The notes: generated by a model not told the origin, from the sequence alone. Numbered from the stretch's first letter, positions 46,391 through 58,428 are shown. The stretch: DNA of 64,000 nt from Dallia pectoralis (GCA_029465975.1 CM055744.1:434001-498000); one strand, 5' to 3'. Numbers and translations: made by a program.

Positions 46391-47454
46391 TTTTTGATTT
46401 AACATTTATTTAACCAGGTAGGTCGATTCCCAGCTAGCAAAAATTGGTTCTCAGAACGTTTGTTGAACGTTTTTTTTGGTTGTGGAAACGCTCCCTGAAC
46501 ATTGCACCTATGTTCCAAAAAGGTTAGTATGGATGGTTTTCTACATGTTCTTAGAACGTTTTTTGGGGGTTGTATAAACGTTCTGGGAACATTCCTGGCA
46601 TGTTCCCTGAAGGTTTCATAATTTTGAACGTTCTGGGAACCTTTTAAGAATGTTCATATGGACGTTCCAAGAACGTTCTAAACTATGATACCTTCAGGGA
46701 GCATGCCTAGAACTAACCGTTATTAACCATATTAAACTTTAGGGAACATGTGCTACGTTTGGTTGGAATGTTTTTGAAACGTTCTTTGAATCTCTGCAAA
46801 GTTCTTGCAATGAATGTTATTGTAATTAGGGTAGAAGAACACATCAAATTTATATTTTGAAATATTTTATTTACTAATGTAATATAACTGACGACTAGAC
46901 AAGTTCAAGTATCTGAGGAAAATTTCTAGTACATTACCTCAGACAGCTACGCGTGATTCACTTTGGTACCTCGGACAGCTGCGCATGAGTTACTGCGCGC
47001 GCGTCGGGTTTTCGCGCGTCACTGTCCATGCTCGCGACTTGGGACAGTCTGACAGACAGTATATGAATGGGCATTTATTTATTTATTCTTTGGCAAAAGG
47101 AGGCCCACCTAGATTGTTTAGCAATGCGTATGTAGGTTGAATGGGGATCCAATATATACACTGTAAAAAAAAAACATAATTTTACAGTAAATTACTCTAA
47201 ATTTTCACAGTAGTTTTTCTGTTTTTATTAAATAGTGTAAAAAACAGTAAAATTACAGAAATTATCTGTAAATGAACAACCAGCCTGTTATTTTACGTGT
47301 TATGCCAATAATGACAAGCTACAGTTATTTCTCATTTTTTTCCAGAAATTTACTGTAATAATTATGATATTTGCCTGTTATTAAATGTTTTGCTCGTTAT
47401 ATAAAGGTTTATCTCCATACTGACAATTTAAATATTTTTTTATTTTAAGGTACC

Positions 47455-47655
47455 ATCATTTCCGGACTATAGAGCGCACCTGAATATAAGCCGCACCCAC
47501 TGAAGTTTAAAACAAATATTATTTTGAACATAAATAAGCCACACTGGTCTTTAAGCGTACATTTAACGGTACATTGAAACAAATGAACTTTACACAGGCT
47601 TTAACGAAACACGGGTTGCAACAAAAATAATTACGCTTTAACGAAACAGTTTCAC
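47455..47655. repeat. CCGGACTATAGAGCGC repeat, copy 1
   Basis: Text CACCTGAATATAAGCCGCAC, then TTATTTTGAACATAAATAAG and CTTTACACAGGCTTTAACGA, recurs at 55,625-55,713 plus 57,240-57,385. Probably a decayed DNA transposon; this copy lies inside EnSpm2. Confidence 0.75.
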
Positions 47656-48597
47656 CACCGTCAGAGGTAGTTTTATTCATTTAAATGAATATGCTTAAAA
47701 TGTGTGTCTTAAGTGCTGTTGAGTTGTTATAGTAATTGTCTCTTAAAACAAAAATATGTTTGTTAAGTACACGTGAAACAGTATAGAAAATGAACGAGAG
47801 TGAATATTCTTCATTTAACAGCATATTTGTGTACTAAGAATCACATATATTAAAACTCTAAATACTTATGAGTACATATAATAAAGTATTACAAACAGTA
47901 TAGATTATAATTAGTTTATTGTAAATCTAGTTTTTTATTACTGTTATTCATATTTTTAAATCCAAACGCTTGCTTTGGCAATATGTACAGTGTAAAAGCC
48001 ATTTTTGAATGTGTATGATTGGCCAATGTGGCTGTCATCCAGCAAACTGGCCAATGAGCACTGAGCGCGCCTTAATTTGAAAGTACGTAAGTTTGAAGGC
48101 TGCACGACTTTAGCTATACTCTGTCCCTAATGAATTACGTGGATCATTATCTGGAATATTTAACATCTGCATGCCAAATTATTATTTGAGTACATTTTAG
48201 TTCCGGGATTTCAACGGAGAACAAAATAAAAATGGGAATATGGACACAGTAGAAGAATCAGGATCTGTTTGCTCTCCTAGCATGAACTTCACTTTATATC
48301 TGCTCTCCTGCTGGCGATATCAGGTATGAAAACATGTCATTGTTATTTTGCTAAGTTAATAACCTAACGTAGTGTTTGTGTTCATATCCATAATTTTGAC
48401 TGTAACGTTGTCAGACTGTTATTTTAGCTAAATCCGTGAGTAATTAACGTTAACTTATGTTACAGGTAACTTAATGTAGTAACGTTCGTTATCTAACATT
48501 AGCTTGTTAAACTCGGCATGATTCATGTTAGCAAACACAACGTTAATATTGAGTGTGGTTTTAGTCAAGATGGTTTGCTTATTCTGTTTACAGGCAG

Positions 48598-48642
<45 letters not shown>

Positions 48643-48860
48643 CAATTAACGTTATGTTACTAACATTACAGACACTTGTTGCTGAGTCAACCTAATGTAC
48701 AGCTCAGTAATAGTGTTAACTTTTCGTTACGTTGTAATAACGTAATTGTTCCTGCTTGTGTAATAACGGTAGCAGTTTTGGTGAGTGCACGGTAACAGCC
48801 TTACTGCCTTCTGAAAATATTAAATTACATGTTATAATGCAGCCTAACTTCTGGTCACAA

Positions 48861-48895
<35 letters not shown>

Positions 48896-49014
48896 TATGA
48901 CTGACTGGTTTAGTCTAGTGTAATATTATGCTCATTAGAACTAACTGGAATCTTTTTGTGTCAGTCCCCTGCCGCCTTGTTAGCTTCAGATGGTCAGATG
49001 TGACACACTAGATA

Positions 49015-49110
49015 GATTGATAGATAGATACTTCATTGATATGGGGAATTGCAGTGTAGCTGCAGCATTACACACAGTAACAACACAATAAAGTAAAAAT
49101 AGTAAAAATA
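49015..49110 (-). mobile_element. LINE 3' tail with GATA repeat
   Basis: TAGATTGATAGATAGATACTTCATTGAT followed by GGGGAATTGCAGTG is the reverse of a common fish retroposon tail ending AATAAAGTATCTATC. Only the tail is present. Confidence 0.6.
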
Positions 49111-49267
49111 TCAGTTGCAGTGAACAGTTAACAGCTTGTTATAACATCCAAAATGTTAACACACAAACATTGTGTAACTGTGAGGATTTAGGCTAATCTC
49201 GTTCTTGTTTAATTGATATTTAATTTACTTAACCCTAACAAACTGTTCATATCCAATGCCCTCACAG

Positions 49268-50826
49268 GTCCAAGAAACCCGGTCCAAGAAAGTCCTGATA
49301 AAAATATATCTATACCACCTTTTTGAACTACAGGCCTGTCCCCCTGCTGTCAAAACGGGTACATTTTCACCTGAACAGTATGTGAGGGTAACGAACAGTT
49401 TAAGTTTCAATTCATGTAAATTCATGTTAAGTTCTATGTTCGTGTTTACATAAATTCACTAATATTAATGTAATTCCAGAGAGATGCTCATCAAGGCAAG
49501 GTGGTGATTGCCAAAGGGAAAAAGTAAGTTAAAAATGATATAGCCTATACTACAGAACATTTTAATTTGAATGTTTAAGAGGTATTTATATGAATTATAC
49601 TATTTGCCTAATGAATCCTGATCAGTCTGAGAGACTGAATGAGGTTGAATGCTTATCATATGTACCATCCTTATCTCTCATCTGGTGCTCCTTATCTGGT
49701 TGAGTGTAAATAATTAGGGCTCCCTCATGAGTTTCCTCGTGGGTTGGCACCCTGGTAGAGCCTGCCATCATTGTGTGAATGGGTGATTGATATGTGACAT
49801 GTGATATGACATGTATTGTAGAGTGCTTTGAGTGGTTGATTATTCTAGAAAAGCACTATATATGCAAGAACAATCCATTTACCATATTCTTCACTGTGTC
49901 CATCTGTACTTCACACAGCAAAGAACCTGTCATTGTGCATCACCTGTGTGATAACGAGAAGGCTGAAGAACCAGGAGTGACAAGATATTACCGGCTGTTT
50001 GGGTGCAGCATTAAACCCAGGGACAGGTAAGCAAGCCGAGGCAAAAACATACAGAGAATGAAACCAAGTTCACATCAGTCATAATAAGAATATTATATAA
50101 GAATGAATGTATGTGTGAGGCTGTTCATTAATATGTTTGCATATGTCTCCAATAGTAAACTGACTAATAGTCTTTGTTTGTCTGTGTGTTTTCCCCTCAT
50201 GAACCAGACATTTTGGAAATTAAAGGTCTCCTGCCACAAGATTTTAGGAGCCAGTGAGTATTCATGTTATCCTGACATAAAGACTGTGAATGTATAATGT
50301 GCATACTAGTGGCCATATCACTGCCAGTTTGTCAGCACAAAGACAAACAATATTGTACTCGTCTATATGCTGTGTAACCAGTGGTGCCAAATAGTTAACA
50401 ATGGTTAAACAACTTTCTTCAAACATGAAAATGTACATAGTGGCACAAACATGAATTCCATTCCACACATAAACATGTTTTCTATGACTTTTCCATCATG
50501 CTGATCAGTAGTATTTGTAACACAATGGGAGTGCACAGTAATGTATGTTATCCAGGAAATAGCTTTGCAGTCCAATGGCCACTTTAACTAACCCTAACCG
50601 ATTTTAACATCCTTTCTGGGTAAAAACCTCTAACTTTAAAAAGGTAGCTCACTTCAAAGGTCCAAACAAGAAAATCCTACTTCTTACAATAAAGACCTTT
50701 CTGTAATATATTTATCTCTGTGTGTGTCCTCTCCAGGAGCAGATCCAGGCGATTACTGGCCATTTGGAAGAAGTCTGATATTTCTGCTGTGTTGCATCTC
50801 TGTGACAGATTTATTGACCTTGTGTG
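49268..50826 (+). CDS. Hypothetical four-exon gene carried by EnSpm2
   Basis: Candidate exons 49,268-49,387, 49,480-49,523, 49,919-50,026 and 50,737-50,826 have AG acceptors and GT donors, and join in one open frame of about 120 residues: VQETRSKKVLIK... ACPPAVKTGTFSPEQ, RRDAHQGKVVIAKGKNKEP, VIVHHLCDNEKAEEPGVTRY, YRLFGCSIKPRDRSRSRRLL, AIWKKSDISAVLHLCDRFID. Start and end are not defined. I do not recognise the family; no transposase or SAMD3-like motif is visible. It may be a captured host gene fragment or a relic of a CACTA accessory gene. Frame continuity over three junctions is the main support. Confidence 0.4.
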
Positions 50827-51274
50827 GTATGTTTTAATTTTACTTAATAATTCACTGTATAGTTAGGATTCTTAAATGCTATCAGAACTACCTTATACAG
50901 AGCCCCCAAGGGTTAAGAGAATGAAGAAGAAGAAGACCATAACTCCCTGAGCTCAACAGCACAATTTGTTGCTTCCTCCATCCATTTCAAAGGGAAAGTC
51001 TTGACATCCTTTTGATAGAAATGCTTACAGACACACATGTTACACACATGGAGAAGTACAATTGTTCGTTTTTCAGTTTATCCCCCCTAAAGAACTGTTT
51101 GTGAATAATGTGTTGATATTGTACATTTACATCTGAATACATTTAATAAAATTATTTTAGAATCAATAGTGATGTTGACTTAATTTGTAGTTTCCTACGA
51201 CATTTCCTACGACATTTTATAATGTATATATTTTGTATTGCTTGAGTATGTTTTCAGTTGACGACATTCACAGT

Positions 51275-51960
51275 AATTTTGAAGATCATATGTTGGTGTC
51301 TGAACTTAATCATTTAGCGAATAACTGTAAAATAATCGTATTTTCCTGCAGAATTTTTAGGATTGTTCCATTATTGAAGGTGAATAATCATAATTCTTTC
51401 AAATCTGTAAAGTAATAGTATTTACCTGCAATATTTTTTACAATTGTCCATTTATTGAAGGTGATTGATCATAATTATTTGGGGAAAATCTGTAAAATAA
51501 CAGTATTTACCTTCCGAATTTTTAGGATTTTTCCTTTATTGAAGGTGATTAAACATAATTATTTGGGAAAAATCTGTAAAATAATTGTATTTATCTGAAA
51601 TATTTTTACAATTGTCCATTTATTGAAGGTGATTGATCATAATTATTTGGGGAAAATCTGTAAAATAACAGTATTTATCTGCAGAATTTTTACGATTATC
51701 CGTGTATTGAAGGTGATTAATTATTTATATTTGGGGAAAATCTGTAAAATAATGGTATTTTCTTGTAGAAATTTTAGGATTCTCCCTTTATTGAAAGGGA
51801 TTGATCATAATTATTGTGGGAAAAATCTGTAAAATAATGGTATTTTCTTGTAGAAATTTTAGGATTCTCCCTTTATTGAAAGGGATTGCTCATAATTATT
51901 TTGGGAAAAATCTGTAAAATAATGGTATTTTTCTGTAAACATTTTTATAAAATTTTCCGT
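51275..51960. repeat. About 84-bp tandem array in EnSpm2
   Basis: Eight or so diverged copies of a unit with TTGAAGGTGATTGATCATAA, TTTGGGGAAAATCTGTAAAA and a TAATNGTATTT segment. AT-rich and next to the right end. Each unit carries a CTGTAAAATAA phrase like the element's own terminus, so these may be multiplied subterminal sites. Confidence 0.9.
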
Positions 51961-52566
51961 TAATTTAATGTTTTTACACATTGTTTGATTTAGGGTATTT
52001 TACTTTAATTTTACGGTCAACGTTTGGCAGCCGTAGCTGCCAGTCATTGACCGTTTTTTTACGATTTTTTTTTTTACAGTGTACAGTTGCATTGCTAAAA
52101 AATAAGGAATGGTTTAATTTATTTTTTAACTTTTTTTACTTGCATCGTAGAACGCAGAACATTTATTTACAGACAACCACATGTAAACCACAAGGAAACG
52201 TTATGTAAAAGCTCTACAAATCATCTAAAAAAACGTTATTTTCATAGGTTATTAGAACGTTCTTCAAACATGTGATTCTACCTTACTCAAAATGTAACCG
52301 TTTCCTATAGGTTATTTTTTGGTTCACAAAGAAATACTTTCCCACAACATTCTTTGAACGTTTTGTAAAAGTTATATTTTAAGAACCAACTGAGAACCTT
52401 TAGGGAATGTTACCGGAACGTTTTGTGCTATGTGGGTTGAGAACAAATTCTAATTTGCAATGACGACTTGGCCAATATAAAAATGAAACTGTGCAGGACA
52501 ACATACATTTAAACAATATAAGCACAGAACACAAGCGTCCAAATAGCATTGGCACATAACAAGGCA

Positions 52567-52772
52567 ATACAGGATCAAATGGAGAGTCACCATACAGATA
52601 ATACAGGATCAAGTGGAGAGTCACTATACAGATAATACAGGATCAAGTGGAGAGTCACTATACAGATAATACAGGATCAAGTGGAGAGTCACTATAAGGA
52701 TAATACAGGATCAAGTGGAGAGTCACTATAAGGATAATACAGGATCAAGTGGAGAGTCACTATACAGATAAT
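52567..52772. repeat. 34-bp tandem array (about 6 copies)
   Basis: Unit AGAGTCACTATACAGATAAT plus ACAGGATCAAGTGG; copies at 52,583 and 52,617 show the period. Variants CCATACAG and CTATAAGG. Confidence 0.95.
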
Positions 52773-53110
52773 ACAGAAGGAGGTATGTAGGTCAGTTAGG
52801 CAGCATGGATATGGCATATATATATATATATTAAAATACAAAGGAGATACACAGAATGTTAAAAGGTCATTTGTGTGCACAGAATATATGACCGCAGTTT
52901 GGGAAGAGCATTTGGGCAGGCATGACCAAATAGAATATTTCAAATGTAAACAGGTATGACAGCATTGCAGGTGAGTAAGATCCACTGTGCAAAAAGTGCA
53001 TGGCATAAGTGAGAAGAAGTTAACAACAATTAGCGCGTACAGTAACCGGACAAGTGTTCAGAGAGGAGTAGTGTAAAGGCAACTGGTAAGATGAAGGTTT
53101 CAAGTTTTGG

Positions 53111-53796
53111 TCACAGAGTGTCGGTGGACGGGCACAGGAACGGATAGCGTTCTAGTTGTCTTTTAATTTAGTCTCACAAACAAGGAACGCAGTATAGCGT
53201 TTAATACGCCATTGTCCAGAGTAACAGAGATGCGACGCATCGCACTCAGTAAATGAATAATACTTCTTCACACGAAGAACAATGAACTAGATCTCAAAAC
53301 GAGACTCACAAATCGGCACACGTAACATAGAACAATTCCACACCAAGACAAGACCAAACACAGGGAACTTAAATACTTGTCACGAATGGAGCGGCGTAGT
53401 GCGGTGAAAGCCATTGCAGAGTCATAGGAACCGTTCAAATAAGGTTTATTGTGAAACTAAACACAAAACAAACCGTAACGGCGAAAACACAATACTGTTT
53501 TAAATGAAAGGTGCGCATATAGCGACTTTAAACAAACACTCTCAATATAAACTAAAACAGCGATATCCGTGTATCCTCACACTCACCTCTAAACCAACGT
53601 GACGTAGTAACAAACAATGATAAGCACCGAGGTGACTTCCTAGAAAACCTTTATAGCCCGAACTAATGACAACATTACACCCAGCTGTGAACTAAGAACC
53701 AGGAAGTGGAACACCCGAAACCAGACGGAGCAGTACCCAACAATCACCACACGTTACAATACTCCTCTAATGAGAAGTTGAACACCAGGTGCGACA
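53111..53796 (-). mobile_element. Probable solo LTR 3, hosting another solo LTR
   Basis: TTTGG stands at both sides (53,106-53,110 and 53,797-53,801). The interior continues across the insertion at 53,378-53,758 (GGGAACTTAAATACT then CCTCTAATGAGAAG) and ends GGTGCGACA. The expected leading TG is missing, so the left end is mutated or misjudged. Confidence 0.5.
53378..53758 (-). mobile_element. Solo LTR 4 (381 bp)
   Basis: Ends TGTCACG and CGTTACA with a perfect ATACT duplication (53,373-53,377 and 53,759-53,763). On the minus strand GGGCTATAAAGG (near 53,650) is a TATA box and CACAATAAACC (near 53,448) a poly(A) signal, giving minus orientation. Clearly related to the LTR at 54,546 (shared GAGCGGCGTAGTG). 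Confidence 0.94.
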
Positions 53797-53799
53797 TTT

Positions 53800-54540
53800 G
53801 GCAGTAGCTAATATGCCAGAGAAGACGACAGCCAGAACCTGCCCGCAGGTGTAGCTATCACACTATCAGAGCGGACAGTTTTAGTTTTTTTTTGTAATTC
53901 GTTCCAGTCATTGGCGGCTGAAAACTGGAAGGATTGGCGGCCAAATGTTGTGCAGGCTTTCGGGGTGACTAAGGCTGTTGTGGTCATTGCCATGTTTTCC
54001 TGTGGGTCTCTTTGCACCCCCTGCTGGTCTTGAGGTGTTTCTGCCATGCCTGGATCCTGCACACCTGCCATCCATCAACTCATCAACCAACCCTATATCT
54101 ACCCCGGTTTTCCAGCCACTCCTCGTCAGATTGTTGCTTCCGTAACGGTGGTAGCTATTTCACGACTCGACCACAACTCTATTTGAATTATTCCCAGTGG
54201 AATACTTCCTAGTGTTATTTTTTGACTATTCTCTTTTTCTCCCCTTGTTTCCAGAACCGAACCAAGTGTTTGTCCTCGACCGCCAGCAAACCAAACTACC
54301 AACCCTGTCTTGCTGTCCGGACACCCTCAACTTATCCATCATCTCCAGACCACCCTCTCTAAAATAAACCACATTTATTTTTCACTACCTTTCGTGTCTC
54401 TGTGCTACGTTTGGGTCCGCTCTGTGATACACCATAACAAAGGCAATATACCTGCTTTAGCGTAGACTGTGGGTGGGTAGAGCAATGGTGACTAGAGAGC
54501 TTAGGTACAGCGGGACTCTGCCTAGCCAGAGACTTGTAGC
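53800..54540 (-). mobile_element. LINE C-terminal fragment, interrupted by a solo LTR
   Basis: Minus strand reads KACTTFGRQSFQFSAANDWNELQ at about 53,905-53,975, the motif at the end of fish non-LTR reverse transcriptases (CR1/L2-like), followed by decayed sequence. Solo LTR 5 interrupts it at 53,975. The other part beyond 54,444 is too decayed to read. Confidence 0.6.
53976..54439 (+). mobile_element. Solo LTR 5 (464 bp)
   Basis: Begins TGTTGTGGTC and ends ACCATAACA with a perfect AAGGC duplication (53,971-53,975 and 54,440-54,444). A poly(A) signal AAAATAAACC near 54,361 gives plus orientation. A different family from solo LTRs 4 and 6. Confidence 0.92.
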
Positions 54541-54545
54541 AATAA

Positions 54546-54917
54546 TGTCATGCACCGAGCGGCGTAGTGTGGAGGAAGTCATATGCAGAGACGTCTTAAT
54601 CCGTTCAACAAGGTATGTTTATTGAAAACAACAACGTATAACAAACCTATACCGGCGAGAAAATGCTAACTGGGCTAACGAAACAAAAGGTGCGCATATA
54701 GCGTCTTATCAATACAGTCCGTTACCCAACAGAGCAATATACACCACACTCACCTCTATACAATGTGACAAGGAAAACAATGCTGAACAAGGAGTGACTT
54801 GTCCGCTCACCTTTTATAGCCCACTAATTACAACAAGGAACAGCTGTGAGAATCGTAACCAGGAAGTGATTCACCGAAATAAGTCTGTATAGCAACGCCA
54901 CCACACCAATCGTGACA
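54546..54917 (-). mobile_element. Solo LTR 6 (372 bp)
   Basis: Ends TGTCATG and CGTGACA with a perfect AATAA duplication (54,541-54,545 and 54,918-54,922). On the minus strand a TATA box GGGCTATAAAAGG lies near 54,820 and a poly(A) signal TCAATAAACA near 54,624. Same family as solo LTR 4. Confidence 0.94.
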
Positions 54918-55144
54918 AATAAGTTAAACGTTGAGTGTTTAACGACGGCCAGTGACTAATGCGTAAAGGTTGCAGTACTGGGTGTTGTATGGGGCATTGG
55001 TTACAAAACGTATAATACTATGGTAAACCACATCCAATTTTTTCAGGAGATAGTTTGAGGCAGTTCTACAATTAAATGACACTGCAAGTCGAACATTGGT
55101 ATAATAGTTATTTTCACCAAGGCAAGTTTATTATCTCTGTTTAA

Positions 55145-55510
55145 CACATAGATCGTCTGGTTTCAATACTAGATCGCAGAGCTGGATAGTATTACAGACA
55201 CTCTTTGTAACTACTGATATAGGATCTGCCTCCTTTTTCAAAGCACCTCATCTGTAGAACAGTAACCAGTCAGACCTTCATTTAAGTACCTTGGTGTCAA
55301 TGGGTCAGTTTAAGAAAATTATGTTAGATTTTTATAGTGAGAATTGTCTTTGTTTTAACTGAGTGACAATTACTGTCAGTGTGTTTGTTAATTGTATGTT
55401 TATGTATTTAATTATTGTTGTATTCGTGAATTGATGTTCCCAGGGCACACTTGCAGATGAGACCTCAGTCTCAATGTGCCTCCCTGGTTAAATAAAAGTT
55501 AAATAAAAAA
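55145..55510 (+). mobile_element. LINE 3' end, third copy
   Basis: Matches 45,075-45,450 through GGTTTCAATACTAGATC, GGATAGTATTACAGACAC and the tail CTCCCTGGTTAAATAAAAGT. Non-coding tail only. Confidence 0.82.
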
Positions 55511-55713
55511 ATCTAAACCAGCTGTGCCCATTCTCATCTAGCGGGCTAGGAAGGTACTGGGATTCATTTATATAATTTTGAGCACTTATATAGCTTTCTC
55601 ACCTGAGCTAGATGTACTTTTAATAATTTCCGGACTATTGAGCGCACCTGAATATAAGCCGCACCCACTGAATTTAAAAACAAATATTATTTTGAACATA
55701 AATAAGATGCACT

Positions 55714-57239
55714 GGGATCTGTTTTAAGAAGGAGGTATAACAAACTCTAAATCTAACCCTGATTTCGGAGTTGATTTACCCTAAGATGGAAAACTCTGAG
55801 TTTTCGGTTTCAGAACAGCTGAATAGAGTTGGTTCAATCAACCCAGTGTAGGTTCACTCAGAGTTACGCGCGTGCACCGCCGCTATAAAAAGGCAGCATG
55901 AATGGAGCAGCGATTCTACGGTTCACCATGGCAACCAGCATTACTACCGCATATGTCACCCCTAGCTTGAAATACTGATGCAGCAGCGACTATGAACACG
56001 TATTTAGAAAAAGAATGCTGCTCGGGTCAACGCGTAAGTTCCAATATAGTGTTTTCATTTGATTTTTAATTTACACAATCATTTTAATTTATACTTTTTA
56101 TTAATTCCCAGTTGGGAAATAATTTTTCGGACACTCTGTTAGAAGAAACTACACATATGCCTGAAATACACACCCATGCTCATATTTTATCACAAGTGTT
56201 ATTACAAGTAAAAACTGGTAGAATGGTATTGACGCTATAATCTATTTCATTTAGGTGCAATCCTGCGGGTGAAAAACACATTTGTGTGCCATCAATGCAG
56301 CCAATCGCATTAGGAAATCCTAAAATAAATTCAAATAATTTATACCAATCTTGCAGCACCATGTCATTAACCGAATTATAATTAATAACTATTCATTGTA
56401 AAGGGTTTTGCATTATTCACCTGCAATGCTGTGGACCTCTTCTTTAATGTCTCTCACTGGTTTGTGTCCAGGGAACACGACAAACACGTTTAATATAATG
56501 GCTCTGCATACAGTGGCTGTACTAATACTGCCCTAAAACTGACGTTTGCCAAAAACGTAATGCAACACAAATAATCTGCTCGAATGTAAGAGCATGTCCA
56601 CGATGGGTTCCATTAGTGATATGAGGATGGATAAGGTTATGTACATATCTGATAGACTGTAAAGAAAAACTATACCGCTCAGATAGGAAGTTATCTGGAA
56701 ATTAAAATACATCTATTCGAGTTTCCTCTATATCAGATAGGAAGTTATCTGGAAATTAAGATACATCTAGTCGGGTTTCCTCAATATCAGATAGGAAGTT
56801 ATCTAGAAATTAAAATACATCTAGTCGGGTTTCCTCAATAGGAAGTCATCTGGAAATTAAAATACGGCTAGTCGGGTTTCCTCAATATCATCTCCTGACG
56901 TATGTTTAACTCCCTGCGAAGTAATACAGCTTCTTCATCTGCAGGATCGTGTAACAAAAGGACATGTCAATTTCGAGAAAAAAAACTTTAATCTATAACG
57001 TCACCTAAGAAAGTTAATAAAACAATCCTATTTTATTGCTGTGTCAGAGGGAGGAGACTGAGAGAAACTCCAGGTTTATTGAAGAAAAACTGCTCCCGAC
57101 CAGGTTAGGTTCACAGACTGAGTTACCATAGTAACTGACTCTGAGGTTAAGTTACCTCCCTTTCTGAAACAGAAAACAAAGAGTTTCCCTCATCTCAGGG
57201 TAAACAAAATCACTAAACCTCCTTTCTGAAACGGGCCCC
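55714..57239 (-). mobile_element. Decayed Harbinger (PIF) transposon
   Basis: Ends GGGATCTGTTTTAAGAAGGAG and CTCCTTTCTGAAACGGGCCC are imperfect inverted repeats. The minus strand at 56,180-56,362 reads LGFPNAIGCIDGTQMCFSP, the IGCIDGTH-type motif of Harbinger nucleases. Frame breaks elsewhere make it dead. It contains a 54-bp tandem array (56,680-56,891). Confidence 0.85.
56680..56891. repeat. 54-bp tandem array (about 4 copies)
   Basis: Unit CAGATAGGAAGTTATCTGGA plus AATTAAAATACATCTAGTCG and GGTTTCCTCAATAT. The fourth copy is shortened. Inside the Harbinger element. Confidence 0.93.
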
Positions 57240-57729
57240 AGGTCGATAAGCCGCAGGTGCCTACCGGTAACATTGAAAGAAATTAACTTTACACAGGCTT
57301 AAACGAAACACAAAAATAATTACGCTTTAACGAAACACGGGTTGTAACAAAAATAAATAGGCTTTAACGAAACACAGGTTGTACTGTTCTCTCAATGTGT
57401 TTTACTCCTCTTGAGTGTTAACATAAATAAACAGCCAAACTCTTTTCAACGAGCCAGGTGAGGGAGCGCACTTGCTCCTTTAATTACTTTCACATAGTAA
57501 TAATCAAGTTGACATCACTGAAACGGAGTGAAACTAAAAAAGAGAATGCACGATGGACTTAATGAATTACTATTAGCAACAAGCAAACGCGCAACTATTG
57601 TTATCTGCAGAGCTACAATACTTCAAACAATTTGTTTTTTGTACAAACCTAGAAATAGGCATAATGTGACTATAACATAACGAACAAACATAACTGTTCT
57701 GATGTTGCTTCCATGAGCAGTTTGGAACT

Positions 57730-58060
57730 CTGTGTTGAGTGATGCAACAGATGACAGGCATTTCTTGCGTGCTTGAGTTTTCTTGGTCTACCACTTTGGG
57801 AATGTTAATGCTTCTAGATGCTTCAACTTCACAATTATATCAATCTCATTTGACCGGGGCAGAGCTAGTTGTGCAGAGATTTTCACAAACTGAGGTGGCG
57901 TCTTATGACTGTCTCAAGTTTAAAGTCACTGAGCTCTTCCGTACTGCCAAGGTTTATCCACATACTGTTGGCTTCCAAAATCACCACATGCGTCTGTCAC
58001 AGAATTTTTGGGTTAACTTAATTAAGTGCTACCCTTTGTCCCACTCTGCAGGATACCTCT
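57730..58060. mobile_element. Fragment of a non-autonomous DNA transposon
   Basis: Text GTGCTTGAGTTTTCTTGGTC, AACTTCACAATTATATCAAT and TTTAAAGTCACTGAGCTCTT matches a repeat I recognise from salmonid DNA. No intact ends or coding. Family assignment uncertain. Confidence 0.5.
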
Positions 58061-58428
58061 CTAAACTCTTCTGAAGGCAACCTACAGGTGGGTGTTAATG
58101 GAGGGAAACTGGCACCAGGCTTTACTCTCCACAGACATGACCTTCAGCCTTGAGAGTATGGCCGGCTCACTTCTAAGGATGACATAGCGATCTGTAGTTG
58201 GCCGTGCTAGTATATGGCTGTCCTTTCCTCTGAGCTTTAATCACAGTAGTCTGCGTGTCACTGCCCTCTGCTCTAATTGGCCTGTCACTCTCCATACGCT
58301 GGGGGGAGGGGCTGTCCTTTGTAAGGCTGCCATGGCGACTAGGACATTTAATGAGATGGAGCACGCTGTGACTAATGACATCTCTGAGCCCATCGGATAT
58401 ATAGCAAATGGAGAATTTGCTGCATCTT

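Larger units (their letters stand above)
47159..52081. mobile_element. Non-autonomous CACTA/EnSpm element (EnSpm2), 4.9 kb
   Basis: Ends CACTGTAAAAAAAA and TTTTTTTTACAGTG with TA duplication at 47,157-47,158 and 52,082-52,083. Interior: a CCGGACTATAGAGCGC repeat (47,460-47,655), an AT run (48,601-48,639), a GA run (48,865-48,893), a LINE tail (near 49,015-49,110), four spliceable exons (49,268-50,826) and an 84-bp tandem array (51,275-51,960). No transposase, so it would depend on a partner such as EnSpm1. Confidence 0.85.
46429..52436. mobile_element. AACGTTC-rich MITE-like element, split by EnSpm2
   Basis: Left part 46,429-47,156 begins CCCAGCTAGCAA; right part 52,084-52,436 ends TTGTGCTATGTGGG, so the ends are imperfect inverted repeats, flanked by TT on both sides. 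Both parts are full of GAACGTT and GTTCTNAGAAC motifs. No coding capacity of its own. Confidence 0.7.
46395..52490 (-). mobile_element. LINE tail interrupted by nested elements
   Basis: Left piece ACATTTATTTAACCAGGTAG (46,402-46,428) and right piece TTGAGAACAAATTCTAATTT (from 52,437) join to a continuous repeat text, the reverse of the LINE tail family, when everything between and one TT are removed. Confidence 0.65.
55625..57385. repeat. CCGGACTATAGAGCGC repeat, copy 2, split by Harbinger element
   Basis: 55,625-55,713 and 57,240-57,385 match consecutive parts of the copy at 47,455-47,655 (CACCTGAATATAAGCCGCAC on the left; TTAACTTTACACAGGCTTAA on the right). The intervening 1.5 kb is the Harbinger-like insertion. 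Confidence 0.75.
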
